From: Enoplolaimus lenunculus | Lineage: Eukaryota; Nematoda; Enoplea; Enoplida; Thoracostomopsidae | Direction of reading: 5' to 3' | Assembly (NCBI GenBank): GCA_030248215.1 | Contig: JASANG010003323.1 | Coordinates: forward strand, 248,001 to 312,000 | DNA: 64,000 nucleotides | Shown here: piece by piece, positions 10,114-20,700 of the stretch | How the letters are laid out: each line of letters starts with the position of its first letter | Position numbering within the stretch: the first letter of the stretch is position 1 | Translations under genes and position numbers: made by a program | The notes under the pieces: model-generated | What the model was told of the DNA's origin: nothing | Database searches by the model: none | Seen by the model: the letters and a program-made list of their open reading frames with translations, nothing else

Positions 10114-10443
10114 GGCCAATGTAAAGAACAGAGGCGAAACAGTATTGCAAGTATATTCCTAAGCCTAAGCCTAAGCCTAAGCTTAAGCCTAAGCCTAAAC
10201 CTAAGTATAAGTGTGAGCATATTCCTTAGCCTAAGCCTGAGCGTGAGCCTAAGCCTAAACATAAGCGTAAGAATGAGTATATTTCTAAACCTAAGCCTAC
10301 GCCTAAAAGCCTAAACCTAAACGTAAGAATGAGCATATTTCCAAGCCTAAGCCTATGCCAAGCCAAAAAATTAGTCTATAGCTTAAGATTACTCTATTGC
10401 AGTCCCACAGAAAAGCTCTCTACCCCTGATCTTTACATGAGCC
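10114..10443 (-). mobile_element. MITE-B, long core
   Basis: GGCCAATGTAAAGAACAG to GATCTTTACATGAGCC. Several GCCTAA runs are separated by GAATGAGTATATT spacers. Confidence 0.85.
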
Positions 10444-10550
10444 ACCATTTGAAACGGGATATATATTCTCTATAGCTCTCCATGTATGCTCCAATGGCCA
10501 CACGACAAAATATTGCCAGTCTCAGTAATTGTTCAATAAATTGAAACTTG

Positions 10551-10800
10551 GGTTCATGTAAAGATCAGGGGTGGAACGTTTTTCTGTGACACTGCAAAAG
10601 AGTAAACTTAAGCTTTAGACTAATTTTTGTGCTTGGCTTACGCTCAGGTTTAGGCTTAGGAATATGCTCATTATTACACTTAGGCTTAGGCTTAGGCTTA
10701 GGCTTAGGATTATGCTCATTATTACGCTTAGGCTTAGGCTTAGGCTTAGGCTTAGGAATATGCTTATAATACTGTTCCGCCCCTAGTCTTTACACTGGCC
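10551..10800 (+). mobile_element. MITE-B, long core
   Basis: TTCATGTAAAGATCAGG to CTTTACACTGGCC, with consecutive TTAGGC hexamers. Confidence 0.85.
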
Positions 10801-11206
10801 GAATCTTGATAGCCTTATATTTCAACATCACCATTTCATCAACTATAGTCTACAAACCTATTCAGCAATCGGTTTCTTTTGTACTTTTGCCTCAAAATGG
10901 TGTTCGTGCCATTTAAGTATTCGGTACATTTCTTTCTAAACCTGAGCCTAAACTTAAGTCTATTCGTAAAGTGTAAAAGCAAACCCCGATCTCCAAACCG
11001 AAGCCTAAGCCTAAACTGTATCGAGCAGAAATAATAAATGGTACAGAGAGTTGTACCACAAGCTTTTTTTCTTCCTGGTAGGCGCATTATATGTAGGGTA
11101 ACCGATGAATTGAAACATATTACTCTTACGCATATAATACATAACACTCGTATGGTCATGGGTTGGGTTTAAAGTTGTAAACGTATTCACAACGTATTGG
11201 CACCAC

Positions 11207-11644
11207 GCCCCATGTAAAGAACAGGGTCGGAACGTTTTCCGACGCGACTGTAATAGAGTAAGCTTGAGTTTTTTGCTTAGACTTAGGCTTACGCTTATGC
11301 TTAGACTTTTAGGTTCTAGGTTAGGCTTAAGAATACGCTTATACACTCAAAATAATATTTCTGATATTTAAGAAAAAATTTCTTACATTTAAGAAATATA
11401 ATTAGCAAGGTGCCCTTGAAAAGTATTTCTGTTATAACAGAAACGTTTTTAAAAAAGTTTTGAAATAAAGACTGAAAATAAACGTTTTCCAGATATTTTC
11501 TAAACGTTTTCCAGTTATTTTCAGAAAAATTGTCTTAAATATCAGAAAAACTTTTCAGATTTGAAACAGAAAATACTTTTCTGAATAAATTTAGAAATGC
11601 TTTTTTTGTGTACTACTGTTTCGGCCCTGTTCTATACATTGGCC
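11207..11644 (+). mobile_element. MITE-B split by a MITE-D
   Basis: CCCCATGTAAAGAACAGG to CTATACATTGGCC. Taking out 11344-11610 and one TA restores the usual GCTTATACTACTGTT end. Confidence 0.88.
11344..11610. mobile_element. MITE-D, inserted into MITE-B
   Basis: CACTCAAAATAATATTTCTG to TTTTTTTGTG with TA duplicated. The second copy is at 19737-19982, in the opposite orientation. Confidence 0.88.
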
Positions 11645-11820
11645 GGCACCGCCATGAAGGGGGCCGACGAACCGTACGCACATCTGCGCTCCCCTGGCTG
11701 ATAAATTTATCGGCAGTGTAGAATGAATTTTTACCAAATGTTTTACCTGCCCCCAATCTATAAATGTCTACTCTAACTACTATCAACCCATATCGGTTAA
11801 GGATTCCTTCCACGATGGAT
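11645..11820. repeat. Dispersed repeat also present at about 2680-2775
   Basis: The reverse complement of GATAAATTTATCGGCAGTG with flanking words matches a diverged copy in EF-hand intron 2. Confidence 0.4.
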
Positions 11821-11879
11821 AATATACAAAACAGTCACGTATCGTACAAATAGTAACGTGACCACCCCGCCGCATTTAA

Positions 11880-12050
11880 CTCGAGCCCGTAGCCAACGGG
11901 ATCGGCAGGGGGCTCAGTCCTCTTTGGAAATATTTTGCCGCAACCCCCTAGAAAATTTTCAACATTGCTTGTAAGTCATTGAAAAAATCTGCATGCCCCT
12001 CCTGAAAACTTTTTAATCCCCCCTATCAAGGTGAGCTGGCTACAGGCCTA
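11880..12050. mobile_element. MITE-H, complete
   Basis: GAGCCCGTAGCCAACGGG to GGTGAGCTGGCTACAGGCC; the ends are inverted repeats of GGCTACGGGC. Confidence 0.7.
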
Positions 12051-12649
12051 ATTTAACTAGTAACAATTCCCACAGTCAGGCCGGGCATATCTGGCTTAGC
12101 GCCATTGTGATAAAATAATCGTTGACCAAATTAGAAACCATTGAAACATGCCATTAAATATCAAAAAGCATACGCTGAATGTACCTAAAAATCGAGTTTC
12201 CAGGTGATAAATTTTGCCGTATCGTGGGTTTTGGACGAAGAATATGATAAATTGTAACTCAAAAAGGTACATAGAAGCCACGTCAGGTTCCCGGAAGTAC
12301 AATATTGCCGTTTGAAAACCAAGCAAAAAAGCATATTTTTCAGCTGAGATTCGGTTTACCATTGGCTGTTGTTTGGGGCGGATCGAGAGCGAGCGATGGG
12401 AACCACTCGTTGCAATTAGTATTCAGTTGTGTTATTGCCTTTAACTCGTCGTTTGCAATTTACCAATTTCATTTTAAGTTTTATCTTTGACCTGGAAATT
12501 TTTTGTCAAAAAGTTAGACAAATGATCAATCATTCAGCGCAACTTGCGAAACTGGGTCGAACGGTGTAAAATTTTCTACCATTAGACAATTGGTGGTCGA
12601 GTTATGGTCAAATATCTGATTTGGCAAAGTACAAAACTGCTGGCAAACA

Positions 12650-13073
12650 GGGATCCACGGTCTCGGTAAAAAACGAGACCGACACTGAGACCGGGACCAA
12701 AACCTGACCACTGAGAGACCATCCATGAAATGTTTCAGTCTCGGTCAATTTTTGGTCATCACCGAAAAAAATCAAAATTTTCTAAATAAATTATTCTAAT
12801 AGGTTTTTCGCAGTCTTTTGCGGTTTCAATAGTTTTTTTTGTGTTTTTTCAGAATATTTGCTTATACTATGAAAATTCATAGATTCACTGAATAAATTTT
12901 ATTTGTTTTGCAACACGTTTACTTTAATATTTATCAGTAATACATTTGCTGACTTCTCGAGTTCTCGCTTGGTTCAAAACCACCGAGACTCAAAAATCCG
13001 AGACCGAGGCCGAGTCTTAGACCGAGATCTGCCAATTACCGAGACTTGCCGAGACCAAGACTCCCATCCCTGC
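12650..13073. mobile_element. hAT-like MITE-K rich in GGTCTCGG
   Basis: CAGGGATCC at the left and CCATCCCTG at the right, with repeated GAGACCGA/GGTCTCGG blocks. It separates the two inverted arms of another dispersed repeat (12530-12640 and 13080-13170). Confidence 0.65.
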
Positions 13074-13519
13074 TGGTGCCGCTAAAATCGGTTATACCAT
13101 AACTCGTTAACCTCTCAATCTGATAGTGAAAAATTTAACATCATTCGACTCCGATTTGCAGGCTGCGTTAAATGATATATATTTTGAATACTTTTTTGAC
13201 CAATTTTTTTGGGCACAAGCGGACCTCGGCATCTTAAAAAAATTAAATCTGTAAAAGGTTAAAATTTAAATGCGAAATGATTCCAAGAGGTCATCAAAAG
13301 CTCAAATATGCAAAAATTTTGGAATCGGAAAATTTTGAGCAAACCCTCTTTGGGGGGTGGGTACCAATAAAGACCCTCGCCGCTGTTTGAGAATTAGAAA
13401 AACAGTACTCAAGTACAGAATCATTGCACCGATAATTCACTTTGATTTTAAAATTAAATAATAATTTTTAAATTTTACTGAATTATATTCGTTATTTTTA
13501 ACCTTTATGCTGACTTGGA

Positions 13520-13640
13520 CGATTGAACCATGTGTTCTACAGGGCAAGAAAATAAAATACAAGACCAGAAAACACAAACTAAACTGATTAACAGGGGGTA
13601 CCCTATGGAGAGGCCAAATAAATATCAGTCCCCCTCTTAT
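13520..13640. mobile_element. MITE-J fragment
   Basis: Words ATTAACAGGGGGTACCC and CAAATAAATATCAGTCCCC, shared with 27.5, 50.2 and 59.9 kb. Confidence 0.5.
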
Positions 13641-13654
13641 CGGGCTACTAAAGT

Positions 13655-13820
13655 GCGGGCAAGTAGCCAAGGGGGGGGCAGGGGAGGCTCAGCCCCTTTG
13701 GAAAAATCTTGGCCCCACTCGAAACTAATTAACCTTGCTTGTAAGTCATCGAAAACTATTGTATGCCTCTCGTGAAAAATGTTTAGCGCCACAACAATGT
13801 GAACTGGCTACGGGCCTGCG
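13655..13820. mobile_element. MITE-H copy
   Basis: GTAGCCAAGGGGGGG to GTGAACTGGCTACGGGCC. Confidence 0.7.
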
Positions 13821-13977
13821 TGACGAGCCCGTAGCCAAGGGTGGGCAGGGGACGGGGATGCTTAGCCTCTCTCAACCTTAGTCATCGAAAACTCGTCTGT
13901 TCTTCTCCTCATAAAGCGTTCAGCCCCATCCCCTGCCCACCCTTGGCTACGGGCTCGTCACGCAGGCCCGTAGCCAG
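13804..13977. repeat. 57-bp near-perfect inverted repeat, 60-bp loop
   Basis: Arms 13804-13860 and 13921-13977 differ at very few positions. Both contain GGCTACGGGCCTGCGTGACG and the reversed MITE-H end, which suggests two MITE-H copies head to head or a recent inverted duplication. Confidence 0.8.
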
Positions 13978-14139
13978 TTGACAGCCCCATCATAAACAAC
14001 GTGAGCTGGCTCTTGGCATGAGCGAAAACCTATTTTGATGTATTTTTTCATGTCGGAGACAAATTTTATTAACGATGGCAAACTAAATTTAGTCCAAACT
14101 TTTCAATCTGTTTAATAGGATTCATAAAACTTTTTTTCA

Positions 14140-14290
14140 ACAGCAGGGCCGGAGTTAAAATAGTACGACCCCCAAACAGAACAGAGGGGGGGTTCCCAAT
14201 AAAACGGTTTACAACTCTATAACTTCGGGGTCGCCGAAAAAAACTTGCTAAACCGGGGGCCTTCAAAGGGTCGCACCCCAATTGACGGGT
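14140..14290. mobile_element. hAT-like repeat related to 17399-17590
   Basis: CAGGGCCGGAGTTAAAATAG start. Shares AATAAAACGG and TTTACAACTCTATAAC words with the PDZ 3' flank repeat. Confidence 0.5.
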
Positions 14291-14543
14291 TTGGGAGCGA
14301 TTCCGATGACGCTGTTCAACAGCCGGTTGAAATGGCTGTCAATAGAACCAGGAAACTGGTTAAAAACAATTTAAGCGTTGAAATGTAATAAGAGCTTTGC
14401 GTTTTCAACGCTACAAATTTGTGTAAACTTTACCACTTGGAAGTGTGCACGGATGTGACTTAACTCAGGATTTTAACGTAAATCTAGCTTATACAAATAT
14501 TTTGAATGTTTGGTGCTAAATTGTTCCCGAAACCTTCGTATCA

Positions 14544-14813
14544 TTAACCCTTTCTCACATGAATATTTTCCATTTCCCCTGAGACCTACTTTTATGCTAG
14601 GATTCCAACTCCAGTGACTGAGTGGGAGGCGTATACCATCGCCACTCAGGTATAGGAGCTTGACGCTCGAGCCCGAGGGGGCTCTCACGTCTTGTGGTGA
14701 TTTAGTACTATGTATACGTGTTGCAATTGTTAAACACAGTGCGATATATACTATTTAACGTATATACACTGCGCTGAGTTGCCTATTGGCAACTCAATGT
14801 GAGAAGGGGTTAA
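14544..14813 (-). mobile_element. MITE-F, complete, TTAA flanks, tRNA-like core
   Basis: TTAA then CCCTTTCTCACATGAATA; right end CAATGTGAGAAGGGG then TTAA. On the minus strand the core has CTGAGTGGCGATGG (A-box region, one base off TAGC) and a diverged B-box-like GGAGTTGGAATCC. The rest matches the 40001 copy closely. Confidence 0.85.
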
Positions 14814-15022
14814 TTGTTTACCTTTTTAGTGACAGTTAATTTTGCCGAGGAATGCAAGCTTATTTGAAAGTAAATAATATTTCTGGCAAAAGATTTTGGT
14901 GCTAAAATATGTCATAGTTTTTAACCCGTTACCATTTGTGCAGGTCCTGTAGGACGCTTCCGTCATTTTTTAGCGTAAATCAAGGATCTTGTACACTTTT
15001 TCTCCGCAGGCTTACGCTTAGG

Positions 15023-15160
15023 GGCCTATGTAAAGATCAGGGTCGGAACGTTTTCCTGTGGGACTGCAATTGAGTAAGCTTAAGATTTAGACGAATTTTT
15101 GGCTTGGCGTAAGCGTTAGGCTTAGGCTTAGGTTTAAGAATATGCTCATTCAAATCTTAA
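15023..15160 (+). mobile_element. MITE-B, 3'-truncated
   Basis: GGCCTATGTAAAGATCAGG then TTAGGC hexamers; no right end. Confidence 0.7.
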
Positions 15161-15189
15161 AAAATAAACATAAAATACATCACTGAGCT

Positions 15190-15965
15190 CTGCTTGTAAC
15201 CAGAGCTACAGGCTACCTGCGGGTACCTGCGGGTAACGCGGGTACAGGATAACAAAATATTAGCGCCGCTGTACCCGCGGGTAAATAATTTCAAAGCGCG
15301 GGTAATAATTGGTGATTTTTTAACCGCCTAAAATTTTCAAAACAACTTGAAACCAGATTCTTGAAACCAGATAATGTCGAAAAACTTGAATTTTTAAACT
15401 GTTTTGTCGTATGAGTGATAAATCAGTATTCTGCTCCTGAAATGGAGCTGTTAAATAGAAAACTGGTTGTGGCTTTTTGAAAAGCAGCAACAATAAATAT
15501 TATTTCATTTGCTTGTAATTCAGCGCGTTCGTAAAGGTTATGCTTTTTTTGGCTTGGAGCAATATGTTTACCGCATTCTGAAAAACGTCTTAAGATAAAT
15601 TGGGACGAAACCGTAAAGGTATGTTTCTTTATGCGCTCTTAACTGAAACAAATTTGTACAAAAAAGAATGATTTGATTAACTGATCATCCATCTTAAACA
15701 ACTTTGTTTTAACGGCAATCGGTGGAAGAGTTTTTTGTAAACGGAAATCGAATGAGTAACATCTATGCACTGTAAAATTACACAATTACATTGAACGCAA
15801 AAGAAAAGATGTGGGCAGATATTAAGGTCGGTATTAACGGTAAAGGAATTGTGCGCAGAAAAAGGCGGGTAACGGGTATAAGAAATTTGCTCGAGTTTAC
15901 CCGCGCGTAAAAAATAAAATTTCCGCAGGCAAAACGCAACTCGAGTAAAAAAGCCTTCACTCATA
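15190..15965. mobile_element. Possible hAT-type element with CGCGGGTA ends
   Basis: GCGGGTACC/ACCCGCGGGTAA words at the left (15210-15305) and inverted at the right (15860-15915). A similar end occurs near 52985. A minus-strand frame at 15420-15600 (FSECGKHIAPSQKKHN) could be a transposase remnant. Tentative. Confidence 0.4.
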
Positions 15966-16309
15966 CACTTGTGCTTGTAACAAATGCCTCGCATTACGTT
16001 TTAAAAGTACAAAGTTTTGCTTAAAACCGACTCAATCACAAAGAATTTTTCAACAGCCGTGTCTCTAACGTCAAATATCTGGCGTTTGACACATGCGTAC
16101 ACTACTGTTCCGCCCCAGTTCTATAACATCGGCCGATACGGCGGAATTTTCAAAAAAGCTACTTAAAGGAAATATAACTTTAAGTTGCGGCTGTATTCAA
16201 ACGGATAAACAATCATGAGTTTCCGACTGGTTGAAAAAACATTAGCTGACAAGAACCGTACAGATTGCGGAAAAAACTGATTATTTTCTACTGAAATGAG
16301 TAAATGTAA

Positions 16310-16352
16310 TTATATATATATATGTATGTATGTATGTATGTATATATATAAC
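16310..16352. repeat. TA/TATG microsatellite
   Basis: TATATATA followed by repeated TATG tetramers. Confidence 0.85.
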
Positions 16353-16601
16353 AACCGGTTTCGAGGGTTTTATACTTTGACAGCGGAATTAAATCGTTGT
16401 TGACAACAGTGCAAGCACACGAGACGGTGAGTCACGCAAATCATTTAAGGAACCGAAATTCAAACAACAGAAACCGTTCGTCAAACCTGGCTTCATAGAA
16501 ATGCCCGAAGAAGTATTTTTAACGGAATATTCCACAAATTGTGGAATAGATCTCAGTAGTGCGAACGAGGAAAATAAGAGGGTAAATTGGACATCACAAT
16601 G

Positions 16602-16748
16602 TGGCCCATGTAAAGATCAGGGGCGGTTTGGCTTAGGCTTAGGCTTAGGAATATTCACATTATTACGCTTAGGTTTATGCTTAGCCTTAGGCTTAAGCTT
16701 TAAGAATATGCTTATAATACTGTTCCGCCTCTGTTCTTTACATTGGCC
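16602..16748 (+). mobile_element. MITE-B, left part deleted
   Basis: GGCCCATGTAAAGATCAGG joins straight to TTAGGC hexamers; ends CTTTACATTGGCC. Confidence 0.8.
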
Positions 16749-16874
16749 GGCTGGCTCGGTTTCAGGAAAACGCTTTCTTAAGCCTAAACCATTCATTAAG
16801 TCTTCACTAAAACCTAAACTTAAGCCTAAACCCGAGCCAAACAATAACCCGAATCGATCAATCATTGTTTGGGC

Positions 16875-17027
16875 GGCCCATGTAAAGATCAGGGGCGTAG
16901 TGTTTCTCTTTGAGACTAGAATAAACTTAAACTTTTTAGACTAGATTTTTCGCTTGGCATAGGCTTAGGCTTAAGCTTAGAAATATGCTTATAATACCGT
17001 TCCGCCGGTGTTCTTTACATTTGCTGG
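16875..17027 (+). mobile_element. MITE-B
   Basis: GGCCCATGTAAAGATCAGG to CTTTACATTTGCTGGCC. Confidence 0.8.
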
Positions 17028-17201
17028 CCTCCGTAAGATTGTTTCGAAACCTTTTACTATAACCCTAACTTTGGTTTGACGCTAAAATTAAATTTCATTA
17101 TATACAACGCAATGCAAGTATCACAATAGCACACATTCAACATTTGACAAGTTTAGCCGTGCGGCTTTGTGCGGTGCCTCGCGTCACGGATATCAAAAAA
17201 T

Positions 17202-17268
17202 AATTTTAGGTTTAGGCTTAGGAATATGTTTATAATACTACTGTTACTACACTGTTCTATACATTGGC
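17202..17268 (+). mobile_element. MITE-B, right end only
   Basis: TTAGGTTTAGGCTTAGG to TCTATACATTGGC. Confidence 0.65.
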
Positions 17269-17398
17269 GAAACGACTCCTAAGATGTGTTGACACGGCAA
17301 ATAACAGCGTCTGCGTTCAACTCTCTTCCTACTCAAATGCGTCAAGTATAGATCACTGTTATATTTTAGTATTTATAGTGAATACACTAGCGTTTGAG

Positions 17399-17590
17399 GC
17401 AGTGCCGGCGGAAACACCCACCAAACCCCCAAACTCGGGTGCCCGACCCTAGAATCCCCACCGTGGCAAACAAAAATTTTTTTCGTGGATTACAAAGTTA
17501 TAGAGCTGTGAAACATTTTATTGGCGATTCTCTCGGACCTGTTTGGGGGAGGGGCGAATATCATAATGCCGACGCTGTTACGATGGGGTA
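17399..17590. mobile_element. hAT-like repeat in PDZ gene 3' flank
   Basis: CAGTGCCGGCGGAAAC start; resembles 14140-14285. It begins right after the PDZ stop codon. Confidence 0.5.
17517..17522 (-). promoter_or_regulatory. Possible polyadenylation signal of the PDZ gene
   Basis: AATAAA on the minus strand, about 70 bases past the PDZ stop codon. It lies inside a hAT-like repeat (17399-17590) related to 14140-14285, so the transposon may supply the signal. Inferred from position only. Confidence 0.35.
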
Positions 17591-17591
17591 T

Positions 17592-17752
17592 TTATGACCT
17601 TTTCGGACAAACGTTGAGTATAACTTCGCCTTCAGGCACGCGTTTGAGTTGATTCCAAGCTTCTAAATGAGTGAGTCCAGTGAAATCAATCCCGTTAACG
17701 CCAATAATACGATCACCAGGTTGAAGCAGGCCGGATTTGTCAACAGCTCCGC
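17592..17752 (-). CDS. PDZ-scaffold gene, last exon (C-terminal half of PDZ, stop)
   Basis: Codes for GGAVDKSGLLQPGDRI, IGVNGIDFTGLTHLEAW, NQLKRVPEGEVILNV and the tail CPKRS before TAA. The acceptor is TTATACAG. QPGDRI and IGVNG are the usual PDZ turn and beta-D motifs. The protein ends five residues after the last strand, as in IL-16-type proteins where the PDZ is near-terminal. Confidence 0.88.
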
Positions 17753-20700
17753 CTGTATAATAAATCCGTAAGATTCAACTGCAATTGAACTGAGTAATAT
17801 TTGCTAATTTCGTAACTTTAAACGTTAGTTTTCTAATTTAACCCTTATCTTGCTGATGTCAATTTAAACTGACAGTATAAAAAGTCAATGTAAAATGATC
17901 CATATTATGCACAATACTGAAACGTATGCTTATATTTCACTTGATAATTACATACAAGCAACTCATATATTGCGGTGTCATTCAAATCGTCTGACTTGGG
18001 TAGATTTGAGTTAAAACTGTTGTCAAAATTAACAACACTTATTTTATACGGTGTTTAGTCTTCGAAGAAAAGCTTCCAACCTTCAATCATTACATATTTA
18101 TAGATGACCAGAGGATGATTCTACGAGTTAAAGGTTAATAAACCAAACGAATTCTGGCAAAAAATTTCTCTCAAAAAGCCAATCATAATTTGAGCAATGA
18201 CACTTCCCACTTTCAATAATCACATATTTATAGATGACGGGAAGACGATTCTACGGGTTAAAGGTTAATAAACCAAATGAATTCTGGCAAAACATTTCCG
18301 TCATAGGGCCAATGATATTTGGAGCAATTGCACTCAGTAAGGCTGGCACTTTCAGGAATCATAGTCGTGTGCTTGGTGTGATTTTTGACCAATTGCTTAC
18401 CGCAGAAAATTTTCTTTATCAACAAAGGTCGATCACCAAGCGGCGACGCTATTCCGCCTTCCAAAGAAACTCCAAGCCCAGTGACACCCTTAACGACACG
18501 AATTTGAACCGGATTTGGCGAATACATCGTATCAACTTCTGAAACTTGATCACAGTACAGGATTGTGTCTGCATTTAGAAAAGTGTGGACGTTTCTGATA
18601 AAAATTGGGCCCATGTAAAGATCAGGGGCGGATCACATTTCTGTACGACTGCAATAGTATATGCTTAAGCTTTAGAGTATTTTTTGCTTACACTTAGGCT
18701 TAGGCTGTATTTAGAACAATGCTTTAGCGAACGGTTTCTATTAGCGGTATTTTTAGAATTATTTGTAATACTGATACTATCTTTATTCAGTAATTATTAT
18801 TTCTGATAAAAAAATTGACCCATATAAACATCATGGGCGGAACGATTTTCCGTATAAACCGCATTGGTATATACTTAAGCTTTAGACGAATTTTTATACT
18901 TAGACTTAGGCGGCCCATGAATAGAACAGGGCGGGAACATTTTTCCGGCGGGACTGTAATAGAGTAAGCTTAAGCTTTAGACTAATTCTTTTGCTTAGGC
19001 TTAGGCTTACGCTTAGGCTTAGGCTTAGGTATAGGCTCATTCTTACCATTATGCTTAGGCTTAGGCTTAGGCAAGGCTTAGGAATATGCTTAAACTACTG
19101 TTCCGGTCCTGTTCTATACGTTGGCCGGCGTACGCTTAGGCTTACGTTTAAGCTTAACGTTGGTTTAATTTCAAACTTAACTGTTAACCTTGACAAATAA
19201 AAAAATTAACTTTACAAAACACACAATCAAGGAATTGTTTCGCTTTCATGAAAATTGAATTTTTGAATCTGGTCATGCAGTCATACCTGGTTTTCGGAGA
19301 TTGTTAGGTTCAAACGCCAAGCCATAGCTGTCGGACAGTGTTGTGCCGATTTGCATCTTCTTGTGAGCAAGAATATTTGCGTTATTCTATAAAAACATAA
19401 CTGGTTCTAAACTTCGATTGGCCAATGTTACTTATAGGGCCGTAACAGTAGATTAAGCGTATTCCTAAGCCTAAGCCTAAGCGTTGATAAAGCGTATTTC
19501 TAAGTCTAAGCCTAAGCCTATGCGTTGCAAAAACGTATTCCGAATCCTTACCCTAAGCAAAATCTGTAGTCAGTTTTATCAATACTGCATGATACCAAGA
19601 GTGTGCAATTGTCTGATCTGTGCATGGTACAAAATGTAATCTATAGCTTCCTCATGATTCGCCGGCGTTCTGACGATGTCAAAAGACACTGCCGTTGTCT
19701 TGAGAGCATAGCTTCTGTTCGAACACGGCTAGCATACACACAAAAAAGTATTTGTGAATTTATTCAGAAAAGTGTTTTCTGTGGCAAATCTGGAAAGTTT
19801 TGATGATATTTAAGACAATTTTTCTAAAAATAACTGGAAACGTTTGTTTTCAGACTTTATTTCAAAACGTTTTTTGAAAACATTTCTGTTCTAACAGAAA
19901 CACTTTTCAAGTGCACCTTGCTAGTCATATTTCTCAAATGTAAGAAATTTTTTCTTAAATATCAGAAATATTATTTTGAGTGTAGGCTGTAGAACCGCTA
20001 ATGTGCTCGGAGAGGTCAACAATTTAGCAAAGGGGGCCCCATGTATGGAACAGTACCGGAACAGTAGTATAAGCATATTTCTATGCCTAAGCCTAAGCCT
20101 AAGCCTAAGCAAAAAATAAATTATTCTAAAACTTAATCTGTCTCTATTAAGCCCCTCCGGAAAACGATCCGGCCCTGTTCTATACATGGGCCACAAAGGG
20201 TATGCGGTTGATATAACAAGCGTTAATAGAATTCTTAAAACTTTTTTTACAGATGGTTAAAATTTTGCGACGACAGACTGACAGACCCCTGGTCTCGCTC
20301 TGGCTACAGACCAACGCTTACCGGAGTGTGGCTTCTACAGTAAACATTGTCATCGGGATCAACGACGTTTTCTGCTTGAGTAGAAGAACGATGTGATTTC
20401 GTTGAATTTTGTCTTTGTCGATCGGTATTAATTAGATTACTCTCGCGGAGAATCTGATGTCTTCTATCGCAGCCGTTATTGTCAACAGGTTGTAGAACGA
20501 ATCGTCGAATTGCTGCAACATGAACGGTTGGTTTCGCGTTGATGCATCGACGGGATTGATTTTCTTGATCGACTTCATTTGTGATATCGTCTTCTCGAGG
20601 CAAGCGCGATTTTTGACTACGCGTCGATGCAGCGAAAGTTTCGTGACCATTATTCAAAGATCCATGGACGATTTCATCATTTTTGCTTTGCTGTACAGCT

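Noticed and set aside
10640-10770. True telomere or CRISPR-like array from the TTAGGC runs
   Set aside because: The runs are short, interrupted and bounded by MITE-B ends. There are no spacers of constant length, and the sequence is eukaryotic.
12096-12362. 88-codon minus-strand frame
   Set aside because: Hydrophobic and Phe-rich, next to a dispersed repeat with copies at 9.0 and 13.1 kb; probably repeat-derived.
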